A stretch of 64,000 bases of DNA from Halovenus sp037080055 (GCF_037080055.1 NZ_JBAOJI010000001.1:248001-312000); one strand, 5' to 3'. Positions 7,871-17,079 are shown, counted from the stretch's first letter. Notes: generated from the letters alone by a model not told the origin. Numbers and translations: made by a program.

Positions 7871-8704
7871 CTACGAGCCGACGATTGCGCGAGCGGCAAA
7901 CGAGATGTTCCCCTTGCGCTCGCGCAGTCGCCGATAAAAGTACGAGAGCCACTTGGTTCCGTATGGGATATACTGATAGACTTCCGCCCCGGACTCCGCT
8001 GCGAGACTGAACTGGGCCTGCTCACGCACTCCCATGAGCATCTGAATCTCGTAGGGGGTGCCGTATTCGTCGTGGAGGTCACGGGCGTGCTCGATCATTG
8101 CCGGGTCATGAGATCCGACGGCGACGCCGTCGTCGAACTCCCGGAACATGTAGCCGAGTTGGTCCCGGTAGACGGCATCGACTGTTTCTCTGTCGGTGTA
8201 GGACAGTTTTTGCGGTTCGGAGTACGCCCCCTTGACGAGTCGGACTTTCCCGGGAAGATCAGCTAGCCGGGCCAGATCGTCGCCGGTTCGATGAAGATTC
8301 GACTGTATGCAGACGCCCACGTTTCCGCCCGTCTCGCGGGCGTGGCGCTCGAAGGTATCGAGTGTCACGTCTGTTGTCGTGTGATCTTCCATATCGAGCC
8401 AGACGAAACAGTCCGCTGCCTCGACGATTCGCTCGAAATTTTGCTCGAACAGTCGCCCGCTCACGTCGACACCCAGTTGGCTCGGCTTGACCGAGATACA
8501 GGCGTCGATATCCCGGTCACTGATCTCCTCGACGAGTTCGACGTAGGCATCCGTATCTGCCGTCGCCTCTCCGTAATCGTCGTAGTGTTCACCGAGCAGG
8601 TTGAGAATCCCCCCAACGCCCCGTTCGTTGAGTTGGTCGACGTATTCCAGCGCAGCATCCTCGTTCTCGCCGGCGATGAAATTACTGGCAATCGGCGGGA
8701 TCAT
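7871..8704 (-). CDS. Proline dehydrogenase (PutA/PRODH barrel)
   Basis: A 277-aa FAD-dependent beta/alpha barrel, the length of single-domain archaeal and bacterial ProDH. It converts proline to pyrroline-5-carboxylate and passes electrons to quinone. Family motifs include ISVKPSQLG, FVWLDMEDH, RLVKGAYSEP and the C-terminal YQYIPYGTKWLSYFYRRLRER, which carries the substrate-binding arginines. It is the first gene of a two-gene operon with the aldehyde dehydrogenase. Proline is also a compatible solute, so the pair may help after osmotic downshift. Confidence 0.9.
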   Translation of the reverse strand: MIPPIASNFIAGENEDAALEYVDQLNERGVGGILNLLGEHYDDYGEATADTDAYVELVEEISDRDIDACISVKPSQLGVDVSGRLFEQNFERIVEAADCFVWLDMEDHTTTDVTLDTFERHARETGGNVGVCIQSNLHRTGDDLARLADLPGKVRLVKGAYSEPQKLSYTDRETVDAVYRDQLGYMFREFDDGVAVGSHDPAMIEHARDLHDEYGTPYEIQMLMGVREQAQFSLAAESGAEVYQYIPYGTKWLSYFYRRLRERKGNISFAARAIVGS

Positions 8705-8805
8705 GTGCGTAGCTATCAGTGCAACCGCAATAAGTCCCAGCCGAGTGTCTCTCGGTGAGAACTCGCTACCAAACGAACCGGAACTAGACCGGCTCTAGCG
8801 CAGAA

Positions 8806-9078
8806 TTAGACGCCGTCGAGCCCTTCTCGGAAGGAACTGAGTTCGTCTCGGGCGTCATCGACTGTCTCGGCGACGTCGTCCCCGACAGCGGACTGGAGTT
8901 CGTCGAGGGCGGCCTGAATGCGTGCGATCCGGCCGTGATCGGCTTTCGTCTCCCCCTCTGCAATGTCGGTCACCTGACCGGCCAGTTCGGTGAGACGCTC
9001 GCTCGCGTCTTCGGCGGTCGTTTCGCTGGCAGCGGATTCGAGTTGCTCGCTCGCGCGTGTGAGTTCGTTCTGTGTCAT
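8806..9078 (-). CDS. Small acidic helical haloarchaeal protein
   Basis: A 90-aa, highly acidic, Ala/Glu/Asp-rich protein predicted to be nearly all helical with coiled-coil character (ASEQLESAASETTAEDASER and after). It has no Cys, no signal and no membrane segment. The type is common in haloarchaea but I cannot give a function. It is monocistronic, convergent neither with the proline operon nor with the PH-domain operon that begins on the other strand at 9244. Confidence 0.65.
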   Translation of the reverse strand: MTQNELTRASEQLESAASETTAEDASERLTELAGQVTDIAEGETKADHGRIARIQAALDELQSAVGDDVAETVDDARDELSSFREGLDGV

Positions 9079-9243
9079 GTTTGATGATGGGATACGACAG
9101 TGAAAATACGTTGCGATGATTTTACGCGGTCGACAGAGCGTCCAACAGGGTCTCCCGGAGCCGTTCCAGACGACCGGAACTGTAGAATTTCACCCGAGAA
9201 ACCACCGGCACCCGGGGACTTAACAGCCTACCGCCACGAGACA

Positions 9244-9993
9244 ATGGTGATGACTGACGGAGGTGACGGTGCTCACGGCGACGAGACTGATCGGTTGGCC
9301 AGCGATCACTCCGAAGACGAGCCAGCAACCCCCGAGACGCGACCAGACGGCTCGACAGCAGCCGACTCACGGCGGACCAGGTCGGTCGAGGATGGCGAGT
9401 CCCCGGCTCCTGGCTCGGCACCCGGCGAGCAGACGAACTCGGTCCTGGCCGAACCGACCCGGGCGCGCCTCGCCCAAATCCAAACGCAGACGGCGGAACT
9501 CGAACGAGGACCGATCACCGAGTACACCACTGACCGACGGTCACTCGACAGTACGGTCCAGATCCAGTGGACGATTCGAGTCACGATTCTCGCGGTCGTC
9601 CTCGGACTGCTCCTCACCGCCGTTCTGAGCGCTCTTCCGGTCCCGATGCAGTTCGGACTGCTCGCCATCGGACTCCTGCTGGCGCTGGGGGTGGTCTGGG
9701 TCGTCCTGAGCTATCGGGTCTGGGTCTATCAGATCCGCGAAGACTCGCTGTATCTCGAACGCGGAGTCGTGACCCACGTTCGAACGATCGTTCCGTACGT
9801 GCGCATCCAGCACGTCGACACGAGTCGGAGTGCCCTCGAACGTGCGCTTGGACTCTCGACGCTGGTCGTCTACACGGCCGGCTCTCGCGGGGCCGACGTC
9901 TCCGTCCCGGGGCTGAAGCCGAACGAGGCCCGTGACCTCCAGCAACGGCTCAAAGAACTCGCGATCGAGGCCGACGGCGACGACGCACTATGA
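9244..9993 (+). CDS. Bacterial PH-domain membrane protein (YdbS-like)
   Basis: About 249 aa from the ATG at 9244 (9250 is an alternative); a GTG at 9100 would add an unlikely leader. An acidic, disordered N-terminus of about 90 residues precedes two membrane helices (about residues 105-150). A single bPH2/DUF304 domain follows, with the signature pattern DSLYLERGVVTHVRTIVPYVRIQHVDTSRSALERALGLS. It overlaps the next gene (ATGA), a three-domain YdbT-like partner. YdbS/YdbT pairs are widespread membrane proteins of uncertain role, linked in Bacillus to antimicrobial resistance. Confidence 0.85.
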   Translation: MVMTDGGDGAHGDETDRLASDHSEDEPATPETRPDGSTAADSRRTRSVEDGESPAPGSAPGEQTNSVLAEPTRARLAQIQTQTAELERGPITEYTTDRRSLDSTVQIQWTIRVTILAVVLGLLLTAVLSALPVPMQFGLLAIGLLLALGVVWVVLSYRVWVYQIREDSLYLERGVVTHVRTIVPYVRIQHVDTSRSALERALGLSTLVVYTAGSRGADVSVPGLKPNEARDLQQRLKELAIEADGDDAL

Positions 9994-11495
9994 AACTCGA
10001 TTACCGATCAGTCCCGTACCGCATTCTGGAGAATGCGACCCGGATTGGTGGATTCCTCATCATCGGTCTCTTCAGCGGCGGCACCAGTAGCGTCGGCTCG
10101 CTTTTCGGTTTCCTGCTGGTCGGGATGGTGCTCGTCGGAATCTGGGAGGCTGCAGAGGTCCGGGCCTACGAGTATCGTCTCGACGCCGATACGTTCGATA
10201 TCTACTCGGGGGTGTTCTCCCGACGCGAACGAGAAATTCCGTTCGACCGGATCCAGAACGTCGATATCGCGCAGAACGTCCTCCAGCGCGGGCTCGGAAT
10301 CGCGGAGATACGGCTCGAAACCGCCGGCGGAGGTGGTGATTCGGAGGCTCGACTCCAGTACGTGAGCCGACAGGAAGCCACCCGTCTGCAGGAACTCATC
10401 AGCAAGCGCAAACAGGGCGACGTTAGCGAACGAGATCCAGGAGCGTCGAACGACATCCTCTTCGAACTCAGTCAGCGAGAACTCGGGGTGCTTGGCCTCA
10501 CTTCTGCCAACGTTCGGCTGCTCGGGTTGCTCGGTGGACTGTTCGTGATCGTGTCACCGGTGGCGGCCGAGCAGGTCTCGCCTCGCTTGGGTATTCTGTT
10601 GTTGCTCGGTCCGGCCTTTGCTATCGCCGGACTCGTCGTTCTCTGGATCGCAAGCGGAGTTCAGGCCGTACTCAGATACTACGGCTTCAAACTCTACCGC
10701 CACGACGAGGAACTGCGGTACAAGCGGGGCCTGCTCCAGCAGTACGACGGAACCATCCCGCTCTCGAAGATCCAGACGCTGATGATCCGTGAGAACCTGC
10801 TCGCGCGGTCGGTCGGCTACGGGAGCCTGGCTATCGAAACCGCCGGCTACGCACCCGGTCAGGGCGACAACGTCGAGTCCGCGGTGCCGATCGCGAAACG
10901 AGAACGGGTGTTCGAGTTAGCGCGAACGATCGAGGACATCGGTGATCCGGAGTTCGAGCGAGTCCCGAAACGGGCCCGACTGCGCTACATTGCCCGGTAC
11001 ACGATCGTTGTCGGCCTCCTCACGGTGATCACCGGTGGTTTCCACCTCGCTACCGATGCTCTCCCGTTCTGGTACGCGACCGCCGCGCTCTGGATCTTCG
11101 TCCCGCCGGCCGCACACCTGAAGTGGAAGAACATCGGCTACGCTGTGGGCGAGAAGTACGTCATCACGCGAGTCGGATTCTGGACTCGTCGGACGACTAT
11201 CGTCCCATACTACCGCGTCCAGACGGTATCGAGCGCCCAATCGATCTTCCAGCGACGGCGCGATCTGGCGACCCTCGCCGTCGACACGGCCACCTCTGGT
11301 GGGTTCTGGGGCGGTGATGCCATCGTCCCCGATATCGACGCCGAGGTCGCAGCGGACCTCCGCGAGCAGACCCACGACCGGTTCCAGCACTCGCTGGTCG
11401 ACCGGCAATCACGTCGGGTCAAAACGCAGTCGAACGGGTTCTCAGGTACCCAGACGAGCAGTCCCGAGCAACGTCCCAGCCACGCCGAGCAATGA
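9990..11495 (+). CDS. Multi-PH-domain membrane protein (YdbT-like)
   Basis: A 501-aa protein with three bPH2 domains, each after a pair of membrane helices: around residues 50-130 (FSRREREIPFDRIQNVDIAQ), 230-310 (QQYDGTIPLSKIQTLMIREN) and 385-465 (FWTRRTTIVPYYRVQTVSS). The repeated pattern of basic strand, I/V-P-x-x-K/R-I/V-Q and R-x-L/D at domain ends is the family mark. It overlaps both neighbours by 4 bp, tying it to the YdbS-like gene and to the photolyase gene. No enzymatic residues are apparent. Confidence 0.85.
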   Translation: MKLDYRSVPYRILENATRIGGFLIIGLFSGGTSSVGSLFGFLLVGMVLVGIWEAAEVRAYEYRLDADTFDIYSGVFSRREREIPFDRIQNVDIAQNVLQRGLGIAEIRLETAGGGGDSEARLQYVSRQEATRLQELISKRKQGDVSERDPGASNDILFELSQRELGVLGLTSANVRLLGLLGGLFVIVSPVAAEQVSPRLGILLLLGPAFAIAGLVVLWIASGVQAVLRYYGFKLYRHDEELRYKRGLLQQYDGTIPLSKIQTLMIRENLLARSVGYGSLAIETAGYAPGQGDNVESAVPIAKRERVFELARTIEDIGDPEFERVPKRARLRYIARYTIVVGLLTVITGGFHLATDALPFWYATAALWIFVPPAAHLKWKNIGYAVGEKYVITRVGFWTRRTTIVPYYRVQTVSSAQSIFQRRRDLATLAVDTATSGGFWGGDAIVPDIDAEVAADLREQTHDRFQHSLVDRQSRRVKTQSNGFSGTQTSSPEQRPSHAEQ

Positions 11496-12991
11496 CGACG
11501 AATATCGTCGTCTGGCACCGAAACGACCTCCGAGTACGGGATAACGCCGCGCTCGCTGTCGCTGCGGCCGAGGGAACCGCCCATCCGGTCTTCGTCTTCG
11601 ACCCACACTTCTATCGGAGTGAGGTCGTCTGCGACGGCCGTATCGAGTTCCTCCACGAATCGCTCGACCAACTCGCTGCCGAGTACAACGGGTTAGGTGG
11701 GACTCTCGCCTTCCGACACGGCAGCGCAGAAGACGTACTGGACGAACTACTAGACGACGCAGATTGTCTCTATTTCAACGCAGCCCCGAGTGCCGGTTAC
11801 GCCCGCGAACGCGACGAACGAATTGCTGCCCGGGAAGACGTACGAACGTTCGGAGACGACGCAATCGTCCGCGACGGCGACTCGCGCTCGAACTGGCAGA
11901 AGCAAGCGGAGGCGTACTTCACAGCCGACCCGCACGACCCACCGGATACAGTTGGATCGAATGTAGACTCGACTGCCACGATTTCCGATATCGAAGCCGA
12001 GTACGACATCGACTCGACGAAAGAGCGGACCATTCGAGGCGGTTGTCGGCGCGGGCGAGAGCGACTGGAAACCTTCGTTGGGAATATCGACGAGTACATC
12101 GGCGGTATCTCACCACCGGCGGCAGCCAGAGAGCGCACCTCGCGGCTCTCGCCGTATCTCAAATTCGGCTGTCTCTCGCTACGAGAAGTCTACCAACATG
12201 CCGACGACGAGGGGATGCACAACCGTGCCGTCGAGATGTTCCACTCTCGGCTGTTCTGGAACCAGCATTTTCGACAGAAACTGCAGGACAATCCGACGGC
12301 GACCGAGCACGCCGTCAATCCAGTGTTTCGCGGGATGAACCGGGACCGACACGATTCTGACCTCGCCCGGGCCTGGAAGCGCGGCCAGACAGGTTTTCCG
12401 ATGATCGATGCGAGCATGCGCGCACTCAGAGAGACAGGCTGGCTCAACTTCCGCATGCGAGCAATGTGTGCGAGTTTCTACTCCTACATCCTTCGCTGCT
12501 GGTGGAAGCCAGGCGCGGACTGGTACTACCGCCATCTGATCGACGCCGAACCGGGCATCAACTATCAGCAGTGGCAGATGCAGTCCGGCCTCGTTGGCGT
12601 CCACCCGCTGCGCATCTACAACCCTCGCAAGCAAGTCAGAGAGAACGATCCAGATGGGGAGTTCATCCGCGAGTTCGTTCCGGAACTCGCCGATCTGCCC
12701 GCGGACTTTCTCCCGCGCCCGGAGAAGACGCCGCTGTCGGTTCAGCAGGAGTGTGGTGTTCGTATCGGCGAGGATTACCCCCTCCCTGTCGTCGATTTCG
12801 AGCGTCGGCGACGGGAGGCACGCGAGACGTGGGCTGGACTCGACGACCGGGCAAAAGAAGCGCTCACGGACCCAGCCATCAGGCGACGGGCGTCGCTCTC
12901 ACAGCGACGTGATCGATCAGCGAGCGATGTCGAAGACGGGACGGAGCCGACAGCAGAACAACAGACAGATCTCAGTTCCTTCGGCGAGTAG
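11492..12991 (+). CDS. Photolyase/cryptochrome family flavoprotein
   Basis: A 499-aa protein: an N-terminal antenna-type Rossmann domain (VVWHRNDLRVRDNAAL) and a C-terminal FAD-binding helical domain (RTSRLSPYLKFGCLS, TGFPMIDASMRALRETGWLNFRMR). In the region that forms the substrate pocket and electron chain it reads NYQQWQMQSG rather than the NNGGWQWAAGTG of typical class I CPD photolyases. That resembles a less-studied photolyase/cryptochrome branch, so DNA repair versus signalling is open. The ATG overlaps the stop of the YdbT-like gene (ATGA). A disordered tail of about 60 residues ends the protein. Confidence 0.88.
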   Translation: MTTNIVVWHRNDLRVRDNAALAVAAAEGTAHPVFVFDPHFYRSEVVCDGRIEFLHESLDQLAAEYNGLGGTLAFRHGSAEDVLDELLDDADCLYFNAAPSAGYARERDERIAAREDVRTFGDDAIVRDGDSRSNWQKQAEAYFTADPHDPPDTVGSNVDSTATISDIEAEYDIDSTKERTIRGGCRRGRERLETFVGNIDEYIGGISPPAAARERTSRLSPYLKFGCLSLREVYQHADDEGMHNRAVEMFHSRLFWNQHFRQKLQDNPTATEHAVNPVFRGMNRDRHDSDLARAWKRGQTGFPMIDASMRALRETGWLNFRMRAMCASFYSYILRCWWKPGADWYYRHLIDAEPGINYQQWQMQSGLVGVHPLRIYNPRKQVRENDPDGEFIREFVPELADLPADFLPRPEKTPLSVQQECGVRIGEDYPLPVVDFERRRREARETWAGLDDRAKEALTDPAIRRRASLSQRRDRSASDVEDGTEPTAEQQTDLSSFGE

Positions 12992-13003
12992 CCGACTGAA
13001 TCC

Positions 13004-14389
13004 CTATTCGAGGCCGCCGACCAGTTCGTCTGCGACGCCGGTGTAGCCCGTCGGCGTCAGTGCCCGCAACTCTGCGCGAACCTCCTCGGGCACGTCGAGG
13101 TCGGCGAACAACTCCTGGAAATCGTCCAGTTCGACGCGCTCGCCACGGGTGAGTTCCTTGACCTGCTCGTATGCGTCGGTGTGACCCTCCCGGCGGAGGA
13201 TGGTCTGGACAGCCTCACCGATAATCTCCGGCGTCGCTTCGAGTTCCTCGCGCATGACCTGCTCGTTCGGGACGACCTTCGCCAGCCCGTTGCCGAGTTT
13301 CTGGTAGCCGATGAGACAGTGCGCGAAGGCGGCCCCGATGTTGCGCTTGACCGTCGAATCGGAGAGGTCACGCTGGAGCCGTGAGTTGGTCACGTAGCCA
13401 GCGAGGAAGTGGAGATCCGAGTTCGCTTTCGAGAGGTTTCCTTCGCTGTTCTCGAAGTCGATCGGGTTGACTTTGTGTGGCATCGTCGAGGAGCCAGTTT
13501 CACCCTCGACGGTCTGCTGACCGAGATACCGGTCGGAGATGTACAGCCACGCATCAAGGTCGAGATCCAGCAGGACGTTGTTCGCGCCCTGCAGCGCGTC
13601 GAACAGTTCGGCGAGGTCGTCACAGGGGTTGACCTGCGTCGTCAGCGGTTCGTGCTCGAAGCCGAGTTCGGCGACAAAGTCTTCGGCGAATGCGGGCCAG
13701 TCGACCTCCGGGAAGGCGGCGTGGTGGGCGGCGTAGGTGCCGCTCGCACCGGCGAGTTTGCCGGAGAGTCCCTCGTGGGCCTGTTCGATGCGGGCGATCT
13801 GCTGGCCGAGTCGGGAGGCGTAGACGGCCATCTCCTTGCCGAAGGTCGTCGGCGTGGCTGGCTGGCCGTGCGTGCGGGCGAGCATGGGTACTTCGCGGTA
13901 CTGCTGGGCCAGTTCCACGAGGTCGTCCCGGCGTTCGTACAGTGTGGGGAGCAAGACCTCCTCGACTGCGCCGTCGACGAGCAGGCGGTGGGCGAGGTTG
14001 TTCACGTCCTCGCTGGTCAGCCCGAAGTGAATCCACTGATCGATTTCGGTTTCCTCGGGCAGACGAAGGCGGATGAAGTACTCGACGGCTTTCACGTCGT
14101 GGTTCGTCGCGCTGTACTGGCCGTAGCCCTCGGTTTCGAGCTGTTTGATGACATCTGCGTCCTCGTCATCAAACTCCTCGTAGATTGCTCGTAGCGTTTC
14201 GATTTCTTCTTCGGTGAAGGACAACGAAACGGCGTCGAGGTCGGCGAGTGCGATCAGATACTCGATTTCCACCTCTACCCGCGCCCGCATGAGCGCCTGT
14301 TCGCTGGCGTAGGGAGTCAGCGGTTCGGTGTACCGCGCGTATCGTCCGTCCAGCGGCGAAACTGCCGTCAGTGGCCCGCGTTCGGTCAT
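13004..14389 (-). CDS. purB: Adenylosuccinate lyase
   Basis: A 461-aa enzyme of the fumarase/aspartase superfamily, cleaving adenylosuccinate to AMP and SAICAR to AICAR in purine synthesis. The superfamily signature SSTMPHKVNP is present, as are the N-terminal SPLDGRYARYTEPL typical of PurB and the catalytic-His region ARTHGQPATPTTFGKE. Length and start are standard. It is convergent with the photolyase gene, with only 12 bp between the two ends. Confidence 0.95.
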   Translation of the reverse strand: MTERGPLTAVSPLDGRYARYTEPLTPYASEQALMRARVEVEIEYLIALADLDAVSLSFTEEEIETLRAIYEEFDDEDADVIKQLETEGYGQYSATNHDVKAVEYFIRLRLPEETEIDQWIHFGLTSEDVNNLAHRLLVDGAVEEVLLPTLYERRDDLVELAQQYREVPMLARTHGQPATPTTFGKEMAVYASRLGQQIARIEQAHEGLSGKLAGASGTYAAHHAAFPEVDWPAFAEDFVAELGFEHEPLTTQVNPCDDLAELFDALQGANNVLLDLDLDAWLYISDRYLGQQTVEGETGSSTMPHKVNPIDFENSEGNLSKANSDLHFLAGYVTNSRLQRDLSDSTVKRNIGAAFAHCLIGYQKLGNGLAKVVPNEQVMREELEATPEIIGEAVQTILRREGHTDAYEQVKELTRGERVELDDFQELFADLDVPEEVRAELRALTPTGYTGVADELVGGLE

Positions 14390-14469
14390 ATCTGTTGATC
14401 CGTAGCGGCTCGAAAAAGCCTGCCGGTCTGCTATGAGTATCTTTTAGCGGCGTGATTGTCGTCTCGAAG

Positions 14470-14599
14470 AACCAGAAAGCCCCCCGTTCGCTTGCCTATC
14501 CGGGGCCTGCTCACGGCTCCGCCGTTCGCACATGCCGAGACGCGTAGCGTCTCGCGCCTTACTTCGCCCGGGGCCGGAGCACGCCGGGGCTTTCTGGTT
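14470..14599. repeat. 130-bp inverted-repeat element with 14-bp perfect arms
   Basis: AACCAGAAAGCCCC at 14470-14483 is exactly complemented by GGGGCTTTCTGGTT at 14586-14599. Inside lies a second hairpin, GAGACGC-GTA-GCGTCTC (14537-14553), and other GC-rich complementary stretches, so the whole unit could fold into a branched structure. It fills most of the 304-bp gap between purB and the UPF0179 gene, and I see no ORF in it. It looks like a dispersed palindromic repeat (REP- or MITE-like); whether other copies exist cannot be judged from this window. Confidence 0.6.
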
Positions 14600-14693
14600 G
14601 TTAGCAGTAGCCACCAGCCCGAACACTGTTATACTAAACATTCCCTCTCCCCGTCCCGAGAGACTTAATCGGCTGGGCGGCGACTAGTCAGGT

Positions 14694-15140
14694 ATGGCAA
14701 CGCTGACGCTGATCGGGACACGGCTAGCGACGGAGGGCGAGGAGTTCGTCTATCGGGGCGAAGCCGCTGCCTGCGAGGGCTGTCCGTACCGCGATCAGTG
14801 TCTCAACCTCACCGAGGGACGCCGATACCGCGTGACAAACCTCCGAGAGAACGCGAGCACGCTCGACTGCGGCGTCCACGACACCGGCGTGACGGCCGTC
14901 GAAGTCGAACCGGCCGGCATGAAAGCGAACGTCCCGAGCGCGAACGCCTACAGCGGGAGCAAATCGAAACTCGGCGGCGACTGTCCACACACTGGCTGTC
15001 CGAGCCACGAGTACTGCGTCCCGGTCGGGGGATCACCGGACAAGGAGTACCGCATCGCCTCGGTCGAAGGCGAACCGCCACACGATCACTGCCGACTGGA
15101 TCGAGATCTGACGCTCGTCGAACTCGAACCCGAGGAGTAA
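14694..15140 (+). CDS. UPF0179 family protein
   Basis: A 148-aa archaeal protein of unknown function, recognised from its cysteine layout: CEGCPYRDQC near residue 28-37, a lone Cys near 59, then CPHTGCPSHEYC near 97-108 and a late HDHC. This pattern suggests binding of zinc or an Fe-S cluster. There is no signal or membrane segment. It is conserved across euryarchaea as a stand-alone gene and has no operon partner here. Function unknown. Confidence 0.85.
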   Translation: MATLTLIGTRLATEGEEFVYRGEAAACEGCPYRDQCLNLTEGRRYRVTNLRENASTLDCGVHDTGVTAVEVEPAGMKANVPSANAYSGSKSKLGGDCPHTGCPSHEYCVPVGGSPDKEYRIASVEGEPPHDHCRLDRDLTLVELEPEE

Positions 15141-15146
15141 AACAGC

Positions 15147-15554
15147 TCAGCGCTGGATCTGAACGCCCGTGTTGTTGAGATAAGCCTCGAAGGTCTGTTG
15201 ATCGCCGGTGATGATTCTGCCAATCGTCGCCTGATAGGGCGTGATCGTGTAGGGATCGTTCGGACCCGACGGCGGCTGTGGCAACGGAATGTGCGCGCGG
15301 AAATTGTCGACGCTCGCGATTTCGTGATACTCGACCGGCGAGTCACTATAGTAGACGACGTAGCCGAAACTCTGGCTGTTCGCCTGGAGATGCTGCGTCC
15401 ACGGCTGCTGGAAATTCGAGTCGAGTTGTTCGTACCGCTGAATTCGAAGCTCGACCTCGTCGCGATACGTCCAGGTCCCCATATCGGGAAACGGAATCCA
15501 CTCACCGGGATTTGACTCGTCGACGGTCGATCTGATCTCCTCCAGTTCTGTCAT
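15147..15554 (-). CDS. Hypothetical protein
   Basis: A 135-aa soluble protein rich in aromatic residues and Gln (WIPFPDMGTWTYRDEVELR, QQPWTQHLQANSQSFGYVVYY). I do not recognise a family. There is no signal peptide, Cys cluster or membrane helix. It is convergent with the UPF0179 gene (6 bp apart) and has its own promoter region before 15554. Codon use and amino-acid composition look native. Confidence 0.6.
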   Translation of the reverse strand: MTELEEIRSTVDESNPGEWIPFPDMGTWTYRDEVELRIQRYEQLDSNFQQPWTQHLQANSQSFGYVVYYSDSPVEYHEIASVDNFRAHIPLPQPPSGPNDPYTITPYQATIGRIITGDQQTFEAYLNNTGVQIQR

Positions 15555-15615
15555 GCCAATGGGCAGTAGTTGTACCGTATCTCATATAAAATATGTCATC
15601 TCCGCCGTCACGCCC

Positions 15616-16425
15616 TCACTCCGCCAGTTGATCGAACTCCTCGACAGTTCCGAGCCGTTGGGCTGTATACCCGAAGACGGCCTCGTACCCGTACGGTGAC
15701 ATGAGGACTGGATAGAAGGGTTCGTCAGCGGTCACTTCGTGGTCGTCGGCGGCGGCGAAGGACTCGCCCTGTGCGACGCGCTCGAAATTCGAGGCGTAGA
15801 CGTGGTAGCTACTGGCTTCGGCTTTCGGGATCTGTCGGTCGAGTCGGAACAGCGGCACCGGATCGGCCTCCGGCCGAGTTTCCATCGGTAACGCGCCGGT
15901 CGCGCCCAGGAACTCACGGAGCAACCGGCTGGCGTTTTCGGTCGCCTGTTCGGAGCCCTGATAGCCACACTCGACTTCGACGGTGGTCGGGACGGCGTCG
16001 AACAACCGACCCTTCGAGTGACTCCCCACGTCGACGACGGCGTCGACCGAGAGGTGTTTCAGCACGGGTGTGACGCGGTCGTCGGGTTCGTGAATCAGTG
16101 CGAAGGTCCCATCGTAGGACTGCGTCGAGTGCATCGAGAAAGTGAGACAGTCGTCGAGTTGCTCGGTGAGTTGGGCTGCCAGTCGAGACTCGTGTGTGGG
16201 GCCATCTGGATCACCGGGGAACGCCCGGTTGAGATCCTCTTCGAGATATCGCTCGCCCGCTTCGATCGCTTCTTCGTTGGCGATGATGAACTGCACGGCC
16301 CGGTCTAACTCCGGCGGATCCGCGAGGAATCGCTCGACTGCGTTGATTCCGCATGGTTCGTCGCCGTGAATACCACCGATGACCGCCAATTCTGGGTCCG
16401 ATCCACCGAGACACTCGATCCGCAT
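15616..16425 (-). CDS. Succinylglutamate desuccinylase/aspartoacylase-family zinc hydrolase
   Basis: A 269-aa metallo-amidohydrolase of the M14-like AstE/AspA family. Zinc ligands are in GGIHGDEPCG (His20, Glu23) with a third His in FSMHSTQSY; EDLNRAFPGD is the substrate-binding motif and VEVECGYQGSE holds the probable catalytic Glu. Relatives cleave N-acyl amino acids. The exact substrate cannot be told from sequence and there are no pathway neighbours. The ATG at 16425 fits the family's short N-terminus. Confidence 0.82.
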   Translation of the reverse strand: MRIECLGGSDPELAVIGGIHGDEPCGINAVERFLADPPELDRAVQFIIANEEAIEAGERYLEEDLNRAFPGDPDGPTHESRLAAQLTEQLDDCLTFSMHSTQSYDGTFALIHEPDDRVTPVLKHLSVDAVVDVGSHSKGRLFDAVPTTVEVECGYQGSEQATENASRLLREFLGATGALPMETRPEADPVPLFRLDRQIPKAEASSYHVYASNFERVAQGESFAAADDHEVTADEPFYPVLMSPYGYEAVFGYTAQRLGTVEEFDQLAE

Positions 16426-16544
16426 TCGATCAGTGATACGTGACGGAGGGTTATCAATGCTGGAATTTCCACCGAGGAGAGTGCGGTCTCACCGTTCGGC
16501 TCGATCCGACTCTCTCAAAACGGCGACCTGACGACGAGAACCAC

Positions 16545-16637
16545 TCACTCGTCCTCGTCGCTGGTGTCCGAGAGGGCCTCACGCTGTTCGGCCACGCTGA
16601 TTCGCGTCGGACTGTCGGGCAGCAACAGATCCAGCAT
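16545..16637 (-). CDS. Possible 30-aa small protein
   Basis: A short frame, ATG at 16637 to TGA at 16545, encodes MLDLLLPDSPTRISVAEQRE followed by an acidic ten-residue tail. It lies in the 267-bp gap between the AstE-like and DUF2237 genes, and its acidic composition and codon use resemble real haloarchaeal genes. No family is recognised and chance cannot be excluded. Confidence 0.3.
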   Translation of the reverse strand: MLDLLLPDSPTRISVAEQREALSDTSDEDE

Positions 16638-16692
16638 AGAAGACTGTCCGGCCGTTACTATCAAATAAGTGGTAGCTTTCCAACTGACCGCA

Positions 16693-17079
16693 TCAGCCCT
16701 CGTATTCGTACGCTTTCAGCGTCTCGGTGTCGATGTCAGTGAGCACAGATTCGTTGGTCGCTTCGAGGACGACCGGCGGCGCGACGCCGGCTTCCTCGGC
16801 CTCGATCCAGCGGTCGACACAGAGACACCACCGATCACCGGGGTCCAGTCCGGGAAAGTTGAACTCCGGCCGGGGCGTGATCAGATTGTTGCCCTGTGCT
16901 TTGCTGTATTCGAGAAACTCCTCGGTGACGACCGCACAGAGTTCGTGACAACCCCGATCCTGCGGGTGTTCGTGACAGTAGCCATCCCTGAGATACCCCG
17001 TCTGCGGGTCGGTACTACAGGGAAGCAGTTCCGTCCCGTAGACGTTGTTCTGGTCCGTCTCCTGAGCCATACCCGCCAT
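16693..17079 (-). CDS. DUF2237 family protein
   Basis: A 128-aa (or 125-aa from M4) small Cys-rich protein. It matches DUF2237 by NVYGTELLPCSTDPQTGYLR, CHELCAVVTEEFLEYSKAQGN and FPGLDPGDRWCLCVDRW. Members are widespread in bacteria and haloarchaea, often annotated only by the domain; conserved Cys and His could bind a metal. No signal is seen. It is on the same strand as the DUF1028 gene upstream but 40 bp away. Confidence 0.88.
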   Translation of the reverse strand: MAGMAQETDQNNVYGTELLPCSTDPQTGYLRDGYCHEHPQDRGCHELCAVVTEEFLEYSKAQGNNLITPRPEFNFPGLDPGDRWCLCVDRWIEAEEAGVAPPVVLEATNESVLTDIDTETLKAYEYEG

